A DNA stretch of 64,000 nucleotides, taken from positions 22,537 to 86,536 of the forward strand of contig NZ_JAHCPS010000010.1 of NCBI RefSeq assembly GCF_021366795.1, given 5' to 3'. Below, piece by piece: positions 9,160 through 18,930 of the stretch. Positions within the stretch are counted from its first letter, which is position 1. Each line of letters opens with the position of its first letter. The notes under the pieces were generated by a model. It made no database searches. It was not told where the DNA came from and worked only from the letters and a program-made list of their open reading frames with translations. Made by a program: the position numbers and the translations under genes. This DNA comes from Macrococcoides caseolyticum (GTDB taxonomy: Bacteria; Bacillota; Bacilli; Staphylococcales; Staphylococcaceae).

Positions 9160-9528
9160 ATGTCAGTTAATATTTATGATGAAGCAAATAATTTAGAAAG
9201 AGCATTACGCCAAAGTGATGAGTATAATGCTATTAAAGCCCACTATGAAGCGGTAAACAATAATCCTGAATCTAAGAAAGTCTTTGATGATTTCAGAAAG
9301 ATTCAATTAAACTTACAAGAAAAACAAATGTCAGGTCAGGAAATAACTGAAGAAGATTTAAATGCAGCACAAGCAACAGCTGAATTAATTGAGAAAGATG
9401 AAAATATTTCTAAATTAATGGAAGCGGAACAAAAAATGAGCTTTATGATTCAGGAAATCAATCGTGTGATTATGAAACCTTTAGAAGAATTGTACGGTGT
9501 ACAAACAGAAGAAACGCCGGAAGCTTAA
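9160..9528 (+). CDS. yheA: YlbF/YmcA-family protein, YheA-like
   Basis: A 122-residue, almost entirely alpha-helical, acidic protein of the YlbF/YmcA family (PF06133). Members act as small helical bundles, and some take part in RNA processing with RNase Y. The start is ATG 9160, spaced correctly from AAAGGAG; ATG 9154 is too close. It forms a conserved pair with yheB and ends before a strong terminator. No function is established for YheA itself. Confidence 0.82.
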   Translation: MSVNIYDEANNLERALRQSDEYNAIKAHYEAVNNNPESKKVFDDFRKIQLNLQEKQMSGQEITEEDLNAAQATAELIEKDENISKLMEAEQKMSFMIQEINRVIMKPLEELYGVQTEETPEA

Positions 9529-9572
9529 TTGATAATTTGAGGTCTTTCAAGTACAATAATTAAATAGTATTG

Positions 9573-9609
9573 AATAAACAAAAAGTAATTACTTTTTGTT
9601 TATTTTTTT
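9573..9609 (+). terminator. Terminator after yheA
   Basis: A 32-nt perfect inverted repeat (9573-9604) centred on GTAATTAC merges into a run of seven T. It ends just before the next gene's ribosome-binding site. Confidence 0.85.
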
Positions 9610-9621
9610 GTGGGGGATAAT

Positions 9622-11097
9622 ATGAAGTTTTATTTAAAACATCCGCAATTTGAAGCCATTCAATTGTATATTAAAAACATTATTAATCTATATTACGAAG
9701 AGAGTTACTTATTTGAAGGCGTTGGTGACAATCAAATTGATATTCAAATTGACGACCAACATAAAATGATTGTAACAACAACTTTGACAATTGATCATAA
9801 GACGTATAGAGAAACAGCAGAACGAGAAGCTACTACGAAGCGCGCTATGAAGCAGGCACTGGGAGAAACGTTGATTACAATATTAACCGAACATACAGGT
9901 GTGATACAAAGCTGGGGAACGTTAACGGGCATTCGACCGACGAAACTTTACCATAAATACTATCAGCAAGGATTATCACATGAAGCAATCAGTCGCATCT
10001 TAAAGCATGATTACTTAATTGCACAAGATAAGATAGATTTAATGCGTGACATTGTCCATACGCAACTTCAAGCGATTCCAGATTTATATCAACTAAAGAA
10101 TGAAGTAAGCATTTATATAGGAATACCTTTTTGTCCGACCAAATGTGCCTACTGTACATTCCCTGCCTATGCCATCCAAATATTTAAAGATCAAGTACCA
10201 GAATTCCTTGTTGGCTTAATTCATGAGATTAAACAGACGGCACAATGGCTAAAGGCCAATGAAATTAAGGTTACGTCGATTTATTTCGGGGGTGGCACAC
10301 CAACATCCATTTCACCTGACGATTTAGCTTTATTACTGAAGACCGTATATCATGCATTTGATATGACACATGTACGTGAAGTAACAGTTGAAGCTGGCCG
10401 ACCAGATACAATAGATAAAAACACCTTAAAAGTCCTGAACCAGTTTGACATTGACCGTATTAGTATTAATCCACAAAGCTTTACCGATGCAACGTTAAAA
10501 GCGATAGGCCGACATCATACTGTATTAGAAACCATCGAAAAATTTAACCTATCACGTGCCTGCCATATGCATAATATTAATATGGATTTGATTATCGGCT
10601 TACCGAATGAAACGAGAAAAGAAGTTAAGCATTCATTAATAGAGACAGAGCGTCTTAATCCTGAATCACTCACTGTCCATACATTAAGTTTTAAGACAGC
10701 GAGTGAAATGACACGCAATAAAGCGAAGTACCCAGTTGCACCACGCGATGAAATCGTGAAAATGATGGAAATGACGCGTACTTTTGCGCGTGAGCATGAT
10801 TACGTTCCGTATTACCTTTACCGCCAGAAAAATATTTTAGGTAATCTTGAGAATATAGGTTATTCTAAACCAGATAAAGCGTCACTTTATAACATTTTAA
10901 TTATGGAAGAGGTTCAAAGTATCATTGGATTAGGATGTGGTGCATCGAGCAAATTAATTAACACTCAAACAGGTAAAATTGAAAATTTCTTGAATCCTAA
11001 AGATCCAAAGTCCTATAATAATAGTTATGAAAGTTACACAAAAAGAAAGATAGATAAACTTACAGAATGTTTCATCCATGAGTCTAAAGCTGAATAA
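9622..11097 (+). CDS. hemZ: HemZ-like coproporphyrinogen III dehydrogenase (radical SAM)
   Basis: A 491-residue radical SAM protein. An N-terminal region of about 160 residues precedes the SAM cluster motif Cys171-x3-Cys175-x2-Cys178 (FCPTKCAYC), then YFGGGTPT and the HemN-type C-terminal region. Size and the long N-terminus match Bacillus HemZ rather than HemN or HemW. The ATG at 9622 follows a GGGGG site; an upstream GTG at 9610 has none. It would convert coproporphyrinogen III to protoporphyrinogen IX without oxygen. The hemEHY operon in this window uses the coproporphyrin route, so its true role is uncertain. Confidence 0.75.
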   Translation: MKFYLKHPQFEAIQLYIKNIINLYYEESYLFEGVGDNQIDIQIDDQHKMIVTTTLTIDHKTYRETAEREATTKRAMKQALGETLITILTEHTGVIQSWGTLTGIRPTKLYHKYYQQGLSHEAISRILKHDYLIAQDKIDLMRDIVHTQLQAIPDLYQLKNEVSIYIGIPFCPTKCAYCTFPAYAIQIFKDQVPEFLVGLIHEIKQTAQWLKANEIKVTSIYFGGGTPTSISPDDLALLLKTVYHAFDMTHVREVTVEAGRPDTIDKNTLKVLNQFDIDRISINPQSFTDATLKAIGRHHTVLETIEKFNLSRACHMHNINMDLIIGLPNETRKEVKHSLIETERLNPESLTVHTLSFKTASEMTRNKAKYPVAPRDEIVKMMEMTRTFAREHDYVPYYLYRQKNILGNLENIGYSKPDKASLYNILIMEEVQSIIGLGCGASSKLINTQTGKIENFLNPKDPKSYNNSYESYTKRKIDKLTECFIHESKAE

Positions 11098-11180
11098 GTT
11101 TTAGGCTCTTTTGAGTTCGCTTACAAAATGGCCTAATTTAATGTATTATTAAAGGTAACAAGAAAAGTGGGGAATTGTAT

Positions 11181-12359
11181 ATGATAAAATTTATTCATTG
11201 CTCAGATTTATTTTTAGATGAACCTTTTGATTTATATAGTCAGTTACCTGAACATATTATGCAGGATGTATATCGTGCAAGTTTCGAAAGTTTTAAGCAT
11301 TTGGTAAATGATGCTATTGAAATGAAAGTAGATTTCATCCTCATTAGTGGTAATCTCTTTTCTCAGCATAACCGAAATATTCGCGCAGATAAATTAATTG
11401 AAGCGCAATTTGAACGCCTTAATAAAGCACACATCTTTGTTTATTATATTGCGGGAACAAGTGATGGTTTATCTCAGCCTTCATATATAAAGTTTCCGGA
11501 TAATGTCGTGTTATTTTCAGAAGAAGTTCAATCTTATGAATTAATTACGAACAATGGGCATCGCGTATTTATTCATGGCTTTAGTTATAAAGATAACGAA
11601 ACGTATGAATATAAATTAGATAATTATCCGATAAACCAGGTAGATCATTCCATACATATTGGTATGCTTCACGGTATACATCATAGAATAAATGGATATA
11701 AGGCAACTGAGTTTAGCCTTGAAGATTTAAATACGAAACTTTACCATTACTGGGCATTAGGACATTACCCTTATCAGAAGCGCCTGAGTGATATTCCTGA
11801 AATTCATTATCCTGGTAAGATGCAAGGAACAAGTATTCATGATACCGGTCATAAAGGTTATTTATATGTAGAAGGAGATCATGCTGCTTTAGATGTTAAG
11901 TTTATTCCGACAGCACATATTCAATTTGATACGGTTGAACTCACATTAAATGAAACGGGTAAACATGCAATATATCAAGATATTACTGACTTTAAAAATA
12001 AAGTTCGCCATGCGGGTAAAAGTATTTATCATTTAAAATTAATTAATCCATTTGAGACATTAATTGATGAACGAATGATTCAAAGTCTGTTAAAGCAAGT
12101 TCAAATGTATGAATCCAATGAATCTGAATTTGTATGGATAGATAAGATTGAACTTTATCAGCAGCATGAAATCCATACGCTTGAAAGCGAATTTAGTTCT
12201 GAACATCTGGAAAATGAAGCATTATTTGAAGCAGCTTGTACCCCTATAAGACACTCGAGCGTCGAACGCTATAGTAATCCAATGCACTTTAAAGATCATT
12301 TATCGATTCTAAATCACGGAGAATCGCGATTAAAGTTATTAATGAGGGATGAATCATGA
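11181..12359 (+). CDS. yhaO: YhaO-like metallophosphoesterase, degenerate active site
   Basis: A 392-residue protein of the Mre11/SbcD-like YhaO family by length, position and fold-level motifs (FIHCSDL..., ISGNLF, HYWALGH, YPGKMQGTS). Several expected metal ligands are replaced. The Asp-x-His motif reads Asp9-Leu-Phe11, the Gly-Asp motif reads Gly57-Asn58, the Gly-Asn-His motif reads GTSDG (92-96), and the final Gly-His-x-His reads GHYP (194-197). His164 and His195 remain. It probably acts as a non-catalytic partner of YhaN. It overlaps yhaN by 4 nt. The ATG at 11181 fits the GTGGGGA site better than TTG 11175. Confidence 0.78.
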   Translation: MIKFIHCSDLFLDEPFDLYSQLPEHIMQDVYRASFESFKHLVNDAIEMKVDFILISGNLFSQHNRNIRADKLIEAQFERLNKAHIFVYYIAGTSDGLSQPSYIKFPDNVVLFSEEVQSYELITNNGHRVFIHGFSYKDNETYEYKLDNYPINQVDHSIHIGMLHGIHHRINGYKATEFSLEDLNTKLYHYWALGHYPYQKRLSDIPEIHYPGKMQGTSIHDTGHKGYLYVEGDHAALDVKFIPTAHIQFDTVELTLNETGKHAIYQDITDFKNKVRHAGKSIYHLKLINPFETLIDERMIQSLLKQVQMYESNESEFVWIDKIELYQQHEIHTLESEFSSEHLENEALFEAACTPIRHSSVERYSNPMHFKDHLSILNHGESRLKLLMRDES

Positions 12360-15280
12360 AGATAAAATCACTTGAAATTTACGGATATGGTCGATTAGAG
12401 CACCGTAAATTTGACTTTCAATCTGACTTTATTCAGATTTATGGAGAGAATGAAACGGGTAAATCAACAATGCAGGCGTTTATTCATGCATTACTATTTG
12501 GCTTCCCTAAGGAAGGGGAGTATGAGCCGAGATTAGAGCCGAGGTTTGCACCGCAATATGGCGGTAAAATGATTCTGACATTGAATAGTGGTGAAACACT
12601 CAGTATTGAACGTAATTTTGTCCACCATAAGGAAGAGGTCATTATTTTATTAGACGATAAGCCAAAAGATGGTGCATGGCTGAGTCAGCTACTCAATCAC
12701 ATCACAAAAGAGACGTATAAGAATATTTTTTCATTTGATGTACTTGGGCTACAGGAAGTTCACCGCAAATTAACTGAAGATAAATTACAAGCGTATTTAT
12801 TACAAGCAGGCGCATTTGGTAGCACTGAATTTACGCAAATGACTGAACATATTAGCGCTGAAAAAGAGAGACTATTTAATAATGATGCAACAGGAGAAAT
12901 AGATAAAGCAACAGAATCGTTGCAAGCGATAGAGTCAGAAATTCGTGAGAAAGATCATCAGTTTGAAATGTATCAGTCCTTACTCAATGAGCAGGATAAA
13001 TTAAATCGATCATATAGTGAATATGAATCACATTTAAATGAATTAAAAGATGTATTAAAGCGTAAGCAAAGAGAGATTAGATATCATGACCAGGCGAAAG
13101 AATGGAAAGCTTTAGAGCATCAACTTAATATTGAGCCACCAACGTTCCCTGAGCAAGGGATAACACGTTATGAATCATTAAAGAAACAAAAAGTACAAGT
13201 CGGACGTGATTTAGCATTACGTGAAGAACGACTAGACCAAATTACGACAGAGAATACAGCGATTGAGTTGTTAGATAGTGCATTCATCACACAATCCAAT
13301 GCATTATTAAAAGAAGAGCAAGCCTATCGTAATAACCAATCAGATTTAACGCATCAAGCCAATACGTTAGAACAAATGAAAAAAGAGCAGCAAGTATTAA
13401 TGCAGGAGATTGGCTGGTCGCACAATCCTGATGTTGCGCTTCATCCATCGATGCATGAGAAAGCGAGTGTTCAAATTAATCAGCAGGAAAAAGATTTACT
13501 TGAAAAGGCACAGGTAGACAGAGAATTCAATTTTGCGAATGAAGCCATTCTAAAAAAAGAACAGGCAGCAAGAGAGATTGAAAAAACGAAGGTTCACGAT
13601 GAACGATTTGATAAAGCGTTACAACTTGAGCACAATAAAGCGGAATTATTAGATAAATCAAAGCTATATGAAACAATGAAAGAAGAAGCACTTTCTTTTG
13701 AACAATCGCAGATGAAAAAATATCAGTTCCAGCAAACGGGTCTGATATTAATGCTGATTGTATTCATAGCGAGTGCGATATATGCGTATATGCTACCGCA
13801 ATATATTGTTCTGGCTGTATTCAGTATATTAGCAGTAGTAACGATCGTTATGATGGTAATGAATAAAAAGCCAGCAATAGAGTTTAATCAGGCACTCCAA
13901 AAAGAAGTGGACGATCTAACCTTTAAAGTGAAGGATTTACAGGAAAATTTCGATTTATCTTTTGATTTAGACGAACAACGCACAATTAGACAACGATTAA
14001 CTGAGCATACAAATGATATCCAGCGAGAGAAAGAACGTCAGCATATGCTTGCAAAAGATTTAGAAAATATTAATAAACGTATTGATGCCACGACGAATGT
14101 CTTAAATTTAATGAAGCAAGAACTTAAGCTCCCGGATGACTATTTAATCAATCGTCTTACTTTAGCTGTGAAACAGATTAACAAAATTAATCAACTTGAA
14201 CAGGAAATGAAACGCATTTATAGTAAACAGCAGCATATAGAATCAAGCCTTGCAGCATTCACAAAAAAAGTTGAAATATTAAATCAGTTATCACCTGTAG
14301 CGCTTGATATCGAAACGTTATTCCATGATTTAAAAACGATGCATACAAAAGATGAAAAAAATCGCTTTAATTTAAACAAGAATAACGAACAAATTGTATT
14401 ACTGAATAAAGAAATAAATATATTACAAGAACAATTAGAACAAACAGAACAAGCATTATTACAGTTATTTGAAGAAGCAAAGGTAGACAATGAATCAGCG
14501 TATTATGAACGCGAGAAAGAATATCTGAGTTACCATGAGCAATTAAAACAATTTGAACACGTCGGAAATATACTAACAGATCAAGGCTTTACATATGAAG
14601 ATAATTCAGAGTTAAGCTTTGTGACATCCGTTGATTTAATGGAACAGCAAAGTGCTATAGAAGCACATATTGCAACATTAATTGAAAAACAAAACGAAAT
14701 AAAAGATGCACTTAAAAATCATCAGGAACAATTAGATGTGATTGCAGCCGATGATAGTTTATCCAAACTAAAATATGAATATGTTATTAAGAAAAATCAG
14801 TTAAATGAATTAATTAAGACATATACATCGGTGAATTATATTGAAACACTCGTAGATGCGCATATCGAAGGCGTTAAAGAAAAACGTTTACCTTTTGTAG
14901 TTAAGGATGCGACAGAAATATTTAAATATTTAACTGAGGGACGATATATTAGCGTTAATTATAAAGATAATCATTTAGCAGTTAAAGCAATAGATGGTCA
15001 AGTGTATCATCCGACAGAATTGAGTCAGTCAACAAAAGAAATATTATACATTGCATTGCGACTGAGCTTGATTCAGTCACTCAATAAATATTACCCATTC
15101 CCAATTATCATTGACGATGCATTTGTACACTTCGATAGAAAAAGACGCGAACGTATTTTAGAATATATGATGAAATTAAAAACAAACCAAATTATTTATT
15201 ACACATGTAATAGATCAACTGCGGTGAATCATAAAAATACCATTACATTAGAACGAATAAATAAGGAGGTTAAAAAATGA
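12356..15280 (+). CDS. yhaN: YhaN-like SMC/SbcC-type ATPase with membrane hairpin
   Basis: A 974-residue split ABC ATPase. Walker A lies at 30-38 (GENETGKST). Long coiled coils run about 170-450 and 510-880. The C-terminal part has a signature-like segment (ELSQSTKE) and Walker B ([12 protein letters not shown]). At the middle, two hydrophobic helices (about 461-500) replace the zinc hook of Rad50/SbcC, a known YhaN feature suggesting membrane attachment. It overlaps both neighbours by 4 nt in a yhaO-yhaN-yhaM operon. A DNA-processing role with YhaO is inferred from the family. Confidence 0.85.
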   Translation: MKIKSLEIYGYGRLEHRKFDFQSDFIQIYGENETGKSTMQAFIHALLFGFPKEGEYEPRLEPRFAPQYGGKMILTLNSGETLSIERNFVHHKEEVIILLDDKPKDGAWLSQLLNHITKETYKNIFSFDVLGLQEVHRKLTEDKLQAYLLQAGAFGSTEFTQMTEHISAEKERLFNNDATGEIDKATESLQAIESEIREKDHQFEMYQSLLNEQDKLNRSYSEYESHLNELKDVLKRKQREIRYHDQAKEWKALEHQLNIEPPTFPEQGITRYESLKKQKVQVGRDLALREERLDQITTENTAIELLDSAFITQSNALLKEEQAYRNNQSDLTHQANTLEQMKKEQQVLMQEIGWSHNPDVALHPSMHEKASVQINQQEKDLLEKAQVDREFNFANEAILKKEQAAREIEKTKVHDERFDKALQLEHNKAELLDKSKLYETMKEEALSFEQSQMKKYQFQQTGLILMLIVFIASAIYAYMLPQYIVLAVFSILAVVTIVMMVMNKKPAIEFNQALQKEVDDLTFKVKDLQENFDLSFDLDEQRTIRQRLTEHTNDIQREKERQHMLAKDLENINKRIDATTNVLNLMKQELKLPDDYLINRLTLAVKQINKINQLEQEMKRIYSKQQHIESSLAAFTKKVEILNQLSPVALDIETLFHDLKTMHTKDEKNRFNLNKNNEQIVLLNKEINILQEQLEQTEQALLQLFEEAKVDNESAYYEREKEYLSYHEQLKQFEHVGNILTDQGFTYEDNSELSFVTSVDLMEQQSAIEAHIATLIEKQNEIKDALKNHQEQLDVIAADDSLSKLKYEYVIKKNQLNELIKTYTSVNYIETLVDAHIEGVKEKRLPFVVKDATEIFKYLTEGRYISVNYKDNHLAVKAIDGQVYHPTELSQSTKEILYIALRLSLIQSLNKYYPFPIIIDDAFVHFDRKRRERILEYMMKLKTNQIIYYTCNRSTAVNHKNTITLERINKEVKK

Positions 15281-16218
15281 GAACAATCGAGACATTAAAG
15301 CCAGGGGCAACAGTCGACCATTATTTTCTGATTCATAAAGCAATTCAAGGTGTAACAGGACAAGGAAAACCTTACTTAACACTTTATTTAAAAGATAAAA
15401 GCGGGGACCTGGAAGCGAAAGTATGGACAGTCACAGAAGAAGATATTAAGACATTAGTGCCGGAAACGCTCGTACGAATCAAAGGTGATGTTATTGATTA
15501 CCGTGGTAGAATTCAAATGAAAGTGAATCAATTTAGGGTTGTAACACCTGAAGACGGGGTAAAACTAGAACATTTTCTTGAATCTGCACCAATGCGTGAA
15601 GAAGATATGATGAATGAATTAATGGATTATTTACTTGAAATTGAGAATGCGAAACTCCAACGCATTACACGATTACTCCTAAAAAAATATCAAAATGAAT
15701 TTATGACATACCCGGCCGCAAGTAGCAATCATCATAATTTTGTATCAGGCTTGTTATATCATGTTCTGACAATGCTAAAACAAGCGAAAGCATTATGTGA
15801 TATATATCCAAGTCTGAATAAAAGTTTGCTTTATTCAGGAATTATCTTGCATGACTTAGGTAAAGTTAAAGAATTATCAGGACCTGTCGCAACAAGTTAC
15901 ACAGTGGAAGGAAATTTATTAGGACATATTTCAATCATGAGTGATGAAGTCGCAAGTATGGCACGTGAGCATAATATTGAAGGTGAAGAGATATTATTAT
16001 TAAGACATTTAATATTAAGCCATCACGGGAAATATGAATATGGATCACCAAAATTACCGATGGTGAAAGAAGCGGAAATATTGAACTTTATTGATAATAT
16101 TGATGCGAGAATGCAGATGTTTGATAAACATATGAAGAAAGTAGAAAAAGGACAGTTTTCTGAACGTATCTTTGCGTTGGAAAATAGACAGTTTTATAAG
16201 CCGGTGACATTGGATTAA
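15277..16218 (+). CDS. yhaM: 3'-5' exoribonuclease YhaM
   Basis: A 313-residue protein with an N-terminal OB fold (about 10-90) and a C-terminal HD domain showing His162, the His192-Asp193 pair (ILHDLGK) and further histidines near 245. Length and order match YhaM, a manganese-dependent 3'-5' exoribonuclease that also degrades single-stranded DNA. It is translationally coupled to yhaN (ATGA overlap). The transcript ends at a strong terminator at 16227-16260. Confidence 0.9.
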   Translation: MRTIETLKPGATVDHYFLIHKAIQGVTGQGKPYLTLYLKDKSGDLEAKVWTVTEEDIKTLVPETLVRIKGDVIDYRGRIQMKVNQFRVVTPEDGVKLEHFLESAPMREEDMMNELMDYLLEIENAKLQRITRLLLKKYQNEFMTYPAASSNHHNFVSGLLYHVLTMLKQAKALCDIYPSLNKSLLYSGIILHDLGKVKELSGPVATSYTVEGNLLGHISIMSDEVASMAREHNIEGEEILLLRHLILSHHGKYEYGSPKLPMVKEAEILNFIDNIDARMQMFDKHMKKVEKGQFSERIFALENRQFYKPVTLD

Positions 16219-16226
16219 GCATAAAG

Positions 16227-16260
16227 AACCCCCTTTGAGATAGCTCAAAGGGGGTTTTAG
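16227..16260 (+). terminator. Terminator after yhaM
   Basis: AACCCCCTTTGAG pairs perfectly with CTCAAAGGGGGTT over a 4-nt loop, followed by TTAG. The 3' side runs directly into a truncated copy of the nested hairpin repeat. Confidence 0.85.
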
Positions 16261-16282
16261 GGCTGACCGCATTTCATCCGCT
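16256..16282. repeat. Truncated right half of the nested hairpin repeat
   Basis: TTTAGGGCTGACCGCATTTC followed by ATCCG matches the 3' arm of the full copies (stem C, bulge, stem B, stem A), but the 5' arm is missing. Its place is taken by the yhaM terminator. Confidence 0.6.
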
Positions 16283-16295
16283 TTATTATTATCTA

Positions 16296-16402
16296 CGGCT
16301 TCAATGCAGGCGCTTCGTAAACTTCAACACCCCCTATAAAATCAAAGAGCGATTTTTTAGGGGGTGTCTCCAGTTTTCTAGCGTCTAATCGCATTTCAAC
16401 CG
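16296..16402. repeat. Nested hairpin repeat, copy 1
   Basis: A 107-nt imperfect palindrome. From outside in, the pairs are CGG/CCG, AATGC/GCATT, CGCT/AGCG, AACT/AGTT, ACACCCCCT/AGGGGGTGT and AATC/GATT around loop AAAGAGC. Internal loops are short and lie at fixed places. Almost identical to copy 4. It does not code. Confidence 0.85.
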
Positions 16403-16413
16403 TTTTATTATCC

Positions 16414-16521
16414 GCGTCTCACTTGCAGCCCTTTCGACAAAAACAATAATTCCTTCAAAATCAAAGAGCGATTTTAAAGGAATTTTTTATTTTGCTTAGG
16501 GCTGATCGCAAGTTCGACAGC
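16414..16521. repeat. Nested hairpin repeat, copy 2
   Basis: Same layout as copy 1 but with different stems: ACTTGC/GCAAGT, AGCCCT/AGGGCT, CAAAA/TTTTG and AATTCCTT/AAGGAATT, then AAATC/GATTT around AAAGAGC. Paired arms change together, while the loop and inner AAATC stem are kept. Confidence 0.85.
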
Positions 16522-16535
16522 TTTATTATTATCTA

Positions 16536-16641
16536 CGGCTTCAATGCAGGACCTCGTCAAATTTCAGCAACATCATCGAAATCAAAAAGCGATTTCTTGC
16601 TGTTGCTTCCAATTTGTTCGGTCCTAACCACATTTCAACCG
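16536..16641. repeat. Nested hairpin repeat, copy 3
   Basis: Stems are CGG/CCG, AATG/CATT, AGGACC/GGTCCT, AAATT/AATTT, AGCAA/TTGCT and GAAATC/GATTTC. The loop is AAAAAGC, one base different from the others. Confidence 0.85.
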
Positions 16642-16656
16642 TTTTATTATTATCTA

Positions 16657-16763
16657 CGGCTTCAATGCAGACGCTTCGTAAACTTCAACACCCCCTATAA
16701 AATCAAAGAGCGATTTTTTAGGGGGTGTCTCCAGTTTTCTAGCGTCTAACCGCATTTCATCCG
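16657..16763. repeat. Nested hairpin repeat, copy 4
   Basis: Differs from copy 1 at only a few bases, including AGACGCT/AGCGTCT, which makes stem C perfect. Its right end lies about five bases from the prsA stop codon. Confidence 0.85.
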
Positions 16764-16768
16764 CTTTA

Positions 16769-17680
16769 TTATTTTTGAGCGGTTAAGATTTGTTCATCGA
16801 TAATTTTTTCGATGTCTTTATCTTTATAGTCTACTTTGTATTCTTTTAATAATTTTTTATACGCATCGACCATCATTTTTGGATCTTTTTGAATTTTAAT
16901 CTGGCGTACTTTTTCTTTAAGGTTTTCTTTTTCTTTGTCAAAGTCATCTTGCTTTTCAGCTAAGATAATATGATAACCAAAGTCAGATTTAACAAGTCCT
17001 GATAGTTCGCCTTCTTTTAATTTAAATAGTGCTTTTTCAAATGGTTCTACAGTTTGTCCTTTAACAACATAGCCTAATGAACCACCATTCGCTTTAGAAC
17101 CTGTATCATCAGATTCTTTTTTCGCAATTTTAGCGAAGTCTTTTTTATTTTTCTTCACGTCTGCTAAGATGTCTTTTGCTTTTTCTTTTGCCTTAGCGTC
17201 ACTTAATCCTTCTTTATTCGTATCAGATTTCACTTGAATTAAGATGTGTGATGATTTTTTAACATTGTCTTCTAAATCTTTATCCGTTACTTTAACTGTT
17301 TCATCAATTAATTTTTTACGGTATTCATCGTTGACACGTGTTGCTTTATATTTCTCAACAGTCATACCTGGTTGTTGCTGTTGAAGGATTTGAAGGAATT
17401 GTTTTTCCCCGCCGTATTTTTTAATTTCTTCATCTACAGATTTTTTAATTTTATCTGCATCAACGTCTTTATCGTATTTATCTTTTAAGATATCTCCAAT
17501 TAAGATTTGGAATGCAGTATTTGCGACTTCAGTTTTTCCCATTTCATTAATAACATTTGTTGTTGTAACATCTCCTGCTTTAGAAGAGATGAGTGCTTCA
17601 CCATCGTTACCGCATGCTGATAGGCCTAATACTGACACAGTTAATGCTGCAGGTAAGATGATTTTCTTAAAGTTTGTCAT
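16769..17680 (-). CDS. prsA: PrsA foldase, extracytoplasmic peptidyl-prolyl isomerase lipoprotein
   Basis: A 303-residue lipoprotein. The signal peptide ends in the lipobox LSAC with Cys23 as the lipid-modified residue. A parvulin-type isomerase domain (about 137-235) contains SSHILIQVKSD, the GGSLGYV motif and SDFGYHII, flanked by charged helices. It folds secreted proteins at the outer face of the membrane. The start is ATG 17680 behind AGGAGAA, not the earlier in-frame codon at 17704. It converges on yhaM across the repeat array. Its neighbours hpr, hit and ecsAB are also linked to exoprotein production. Confidence 0.93.
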   Translation of the reverse strand: MTNFKKIILPAALTVSVLGLSACGNDGEALISSKAGDVTTTNVINEMGKTEVANTAFQILIGDILKDKYDKDVDADKIKKSVDEEIKKYGGEKQFLQILQQQQPGMTVEKYKATRVNDEYRKKLIDETVKVTDKDLEDNVKKSSHILIQVKSDTNKEGLSDAKAKEKAKDILADVKKNKKDFAKIAKKESDDTGSKANGGSLGYVVKGQTVEPFEKALFKLKEGELSGLVKSDFGYHIILAEKQDDFDKEKENLKEKVRQIKIQKDPKMMVDAYKKLLKEYKVDYKDKDIEKIIDEQILTAQK

Positions 17681-17745
17681 GCTTATTCTCCTTTTCAATT
17701 GCAAATTCTGTTCTAATATATCATAACGCCTATTTATAATTCAAT

Positions 17746-18321
17746 TTATCTTATGTTGCATTCGTGGAAATTAGCTGAAAATTCATGTTTTGTTAATATT
17801 TCAAAACCATATTTTCGTTCTTCTATATATGAGCCTTTTGGTGTATTGATAATATATTTCAAGTAAATAAAATCAATGAATGAAATCCCAACATTGGCTG
17901 AAAATAGAAATAGAAAATAATGCGCAAAATCAGTGAATAATACGGCACATGTTAAAGTGATTACCGAAAGAATAAAAAACGGTAATACTAATGATAATCC
18001 AAAGATAGTTTTATGAATGGGATGATTAAGTCGAATATTAATCAACGGTAGCCATTTCGATTTATTTGTTTTCTGGAATATCATTGATTTCGTATCATTT
18101 AAAAATGGTAACAAATGCAGGCATTTGTGTACTGGATATACTGCAACACACGCTACCATAAAAAGTAAAAAATACTGATCTGAGAAATGCTTACCAAAGA
18201 CACTTGAGAACACTTCGAAGCTAACGATAAAGACAAGGATAGCAATCAGTGTCGAAATGAGCAATATACGTTGTAACCCGTATGTTGCACGAATATTAAA
18301 ATTTTTATTACATAAGTACAT
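17746..18321 (-). CDS. DUF3267-like membrane protein
   Basis: A 191-residue protein with about four membrane helices and a His-x4-His pattern at the end of a helix (VHKCLHLLPF). This resembles DUF3267 proteins, although the family's usual HExxH is not intact. The start is ATG 18321, preceded by AGGAG. The gene lies between prsA and hpr, as in other Staphylococcaceae. No function is known. The missing Glu argues against protease activity. Confidence 0.6.
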   Translation of the reverse strand: MYLCNKNFNIRATYGLQRILLISTLIAILVFIVSFEVFSSVFGKHFSDQYFLLFMVACVAVYPVHKCLHLLPFLNDTKSMIFQKTNKSKWLPLINIRLNHPIHKTIFGLSLVLPFFILSVITLTCAVLFTDFAHYFLFLFSANVGISFIDFIYLKYIINTPKGSYIEERKYGFEILTKHEFSANFHECNIR

Positions 18322-18354
18322 GGCAATTCTCCTATCGGTCAATTTACCTAGCAA

Positions 18355-18900
18355 TTATGCATTATCTGTTTCATTCTCGTCAAGTAAAATATTTAATAAA
18401 TCGTTATGACTTTTGTCGAGGTGTTTTATGAAATCGTCACCATAGATTTGTGCGACAATATATTTGAGTTCTGTAAAGTTCGGTAAACCAAATAAGATAT
18501 CATTATATTTACTTGCCGCTTCATAAATACGGTCATCTGCTTCAATATAACCATGGTATGTTTCATATAAGACTTCTTTACCTTTTTCAGTCAGTTCTAA
18601 ATACGTATTACGTTTATCAAACTCACTTTTAGGCATCGTTAAGTAGCCGCGTTTTTCAAGGTTTTTAGCAAAGTTAAACACTGTAGAAACATGCATCACA
18701 CCGTACTGACTGACTTGAGAAATCGTTGCTTTTTCAAGATTACGGATAATGATTAATATATGGTGTTCGTTAATATTTAAATCATAAGGTTTAATCCAGT
18801 TTTGCCAATCTTTTTCGACTGTTTTCCATAAAGCTTTACTTAATTGTGATACTTTATGGGTAAAGAGCATTTTTTCAATTACTTCTTTTTCTCTTTTCAT
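18355..18900 (-). CDS. hpr: MarR-family regulator Hpr/ScoC-like
   Basis: A 181-residue MarR-type winged-helix regulator. The helix-turn-helix at about 55-85 reads ISQVSQYGVMHVSTVFNFAKNLEKRGYL, and a C-terminal helical extension is longer than in most MarR proteins, as in Bacillus Hpr (ScoC), which represses exoprotease genes. Synteny with prsA, yhaH-like, hit and ecsAB supports the name. ATG 18900 is chosen because the ATG at 18912 overlaps the AAAGGA site. A complete terminator hairpin lies 38-63 nt upstream of the start, in what is probably its leader. Confidence 0.82.
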   Translation of the reverse strand: MKREKEVIEKMLFTHKVSQLSKALWKTVEKDWQNWIKPYDLNINEHHILIIIRNLEKATISQVSQYGVMHVSTVFNFAKNLEKRGYLTMPKSEFDKRNTYLELTEKGKEVLYETYHGYIEADDRIYEAASKYNDILFGLPNFTELKYIVAQIYGDDFIKHLDKSHNDLLNILLDENETDNA

Positions 18901-18930
18901 AGTGATACGCATCCTTTCACAGCTATGATA

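Noticed and set aside
16492..16749. 85-codon open frame on the plus strand
   Set aside because: It lies entirely within the nested hairpin repeats, has no ribosome-binding site, and its translation simply reflects the repeat units.
16296..16763. CRISPR array
   Set aside because: Units are about 107 nt, differ in sequence and are almost wholly palindromic. There are no identical short repeats with unique spacers and no cas genes.
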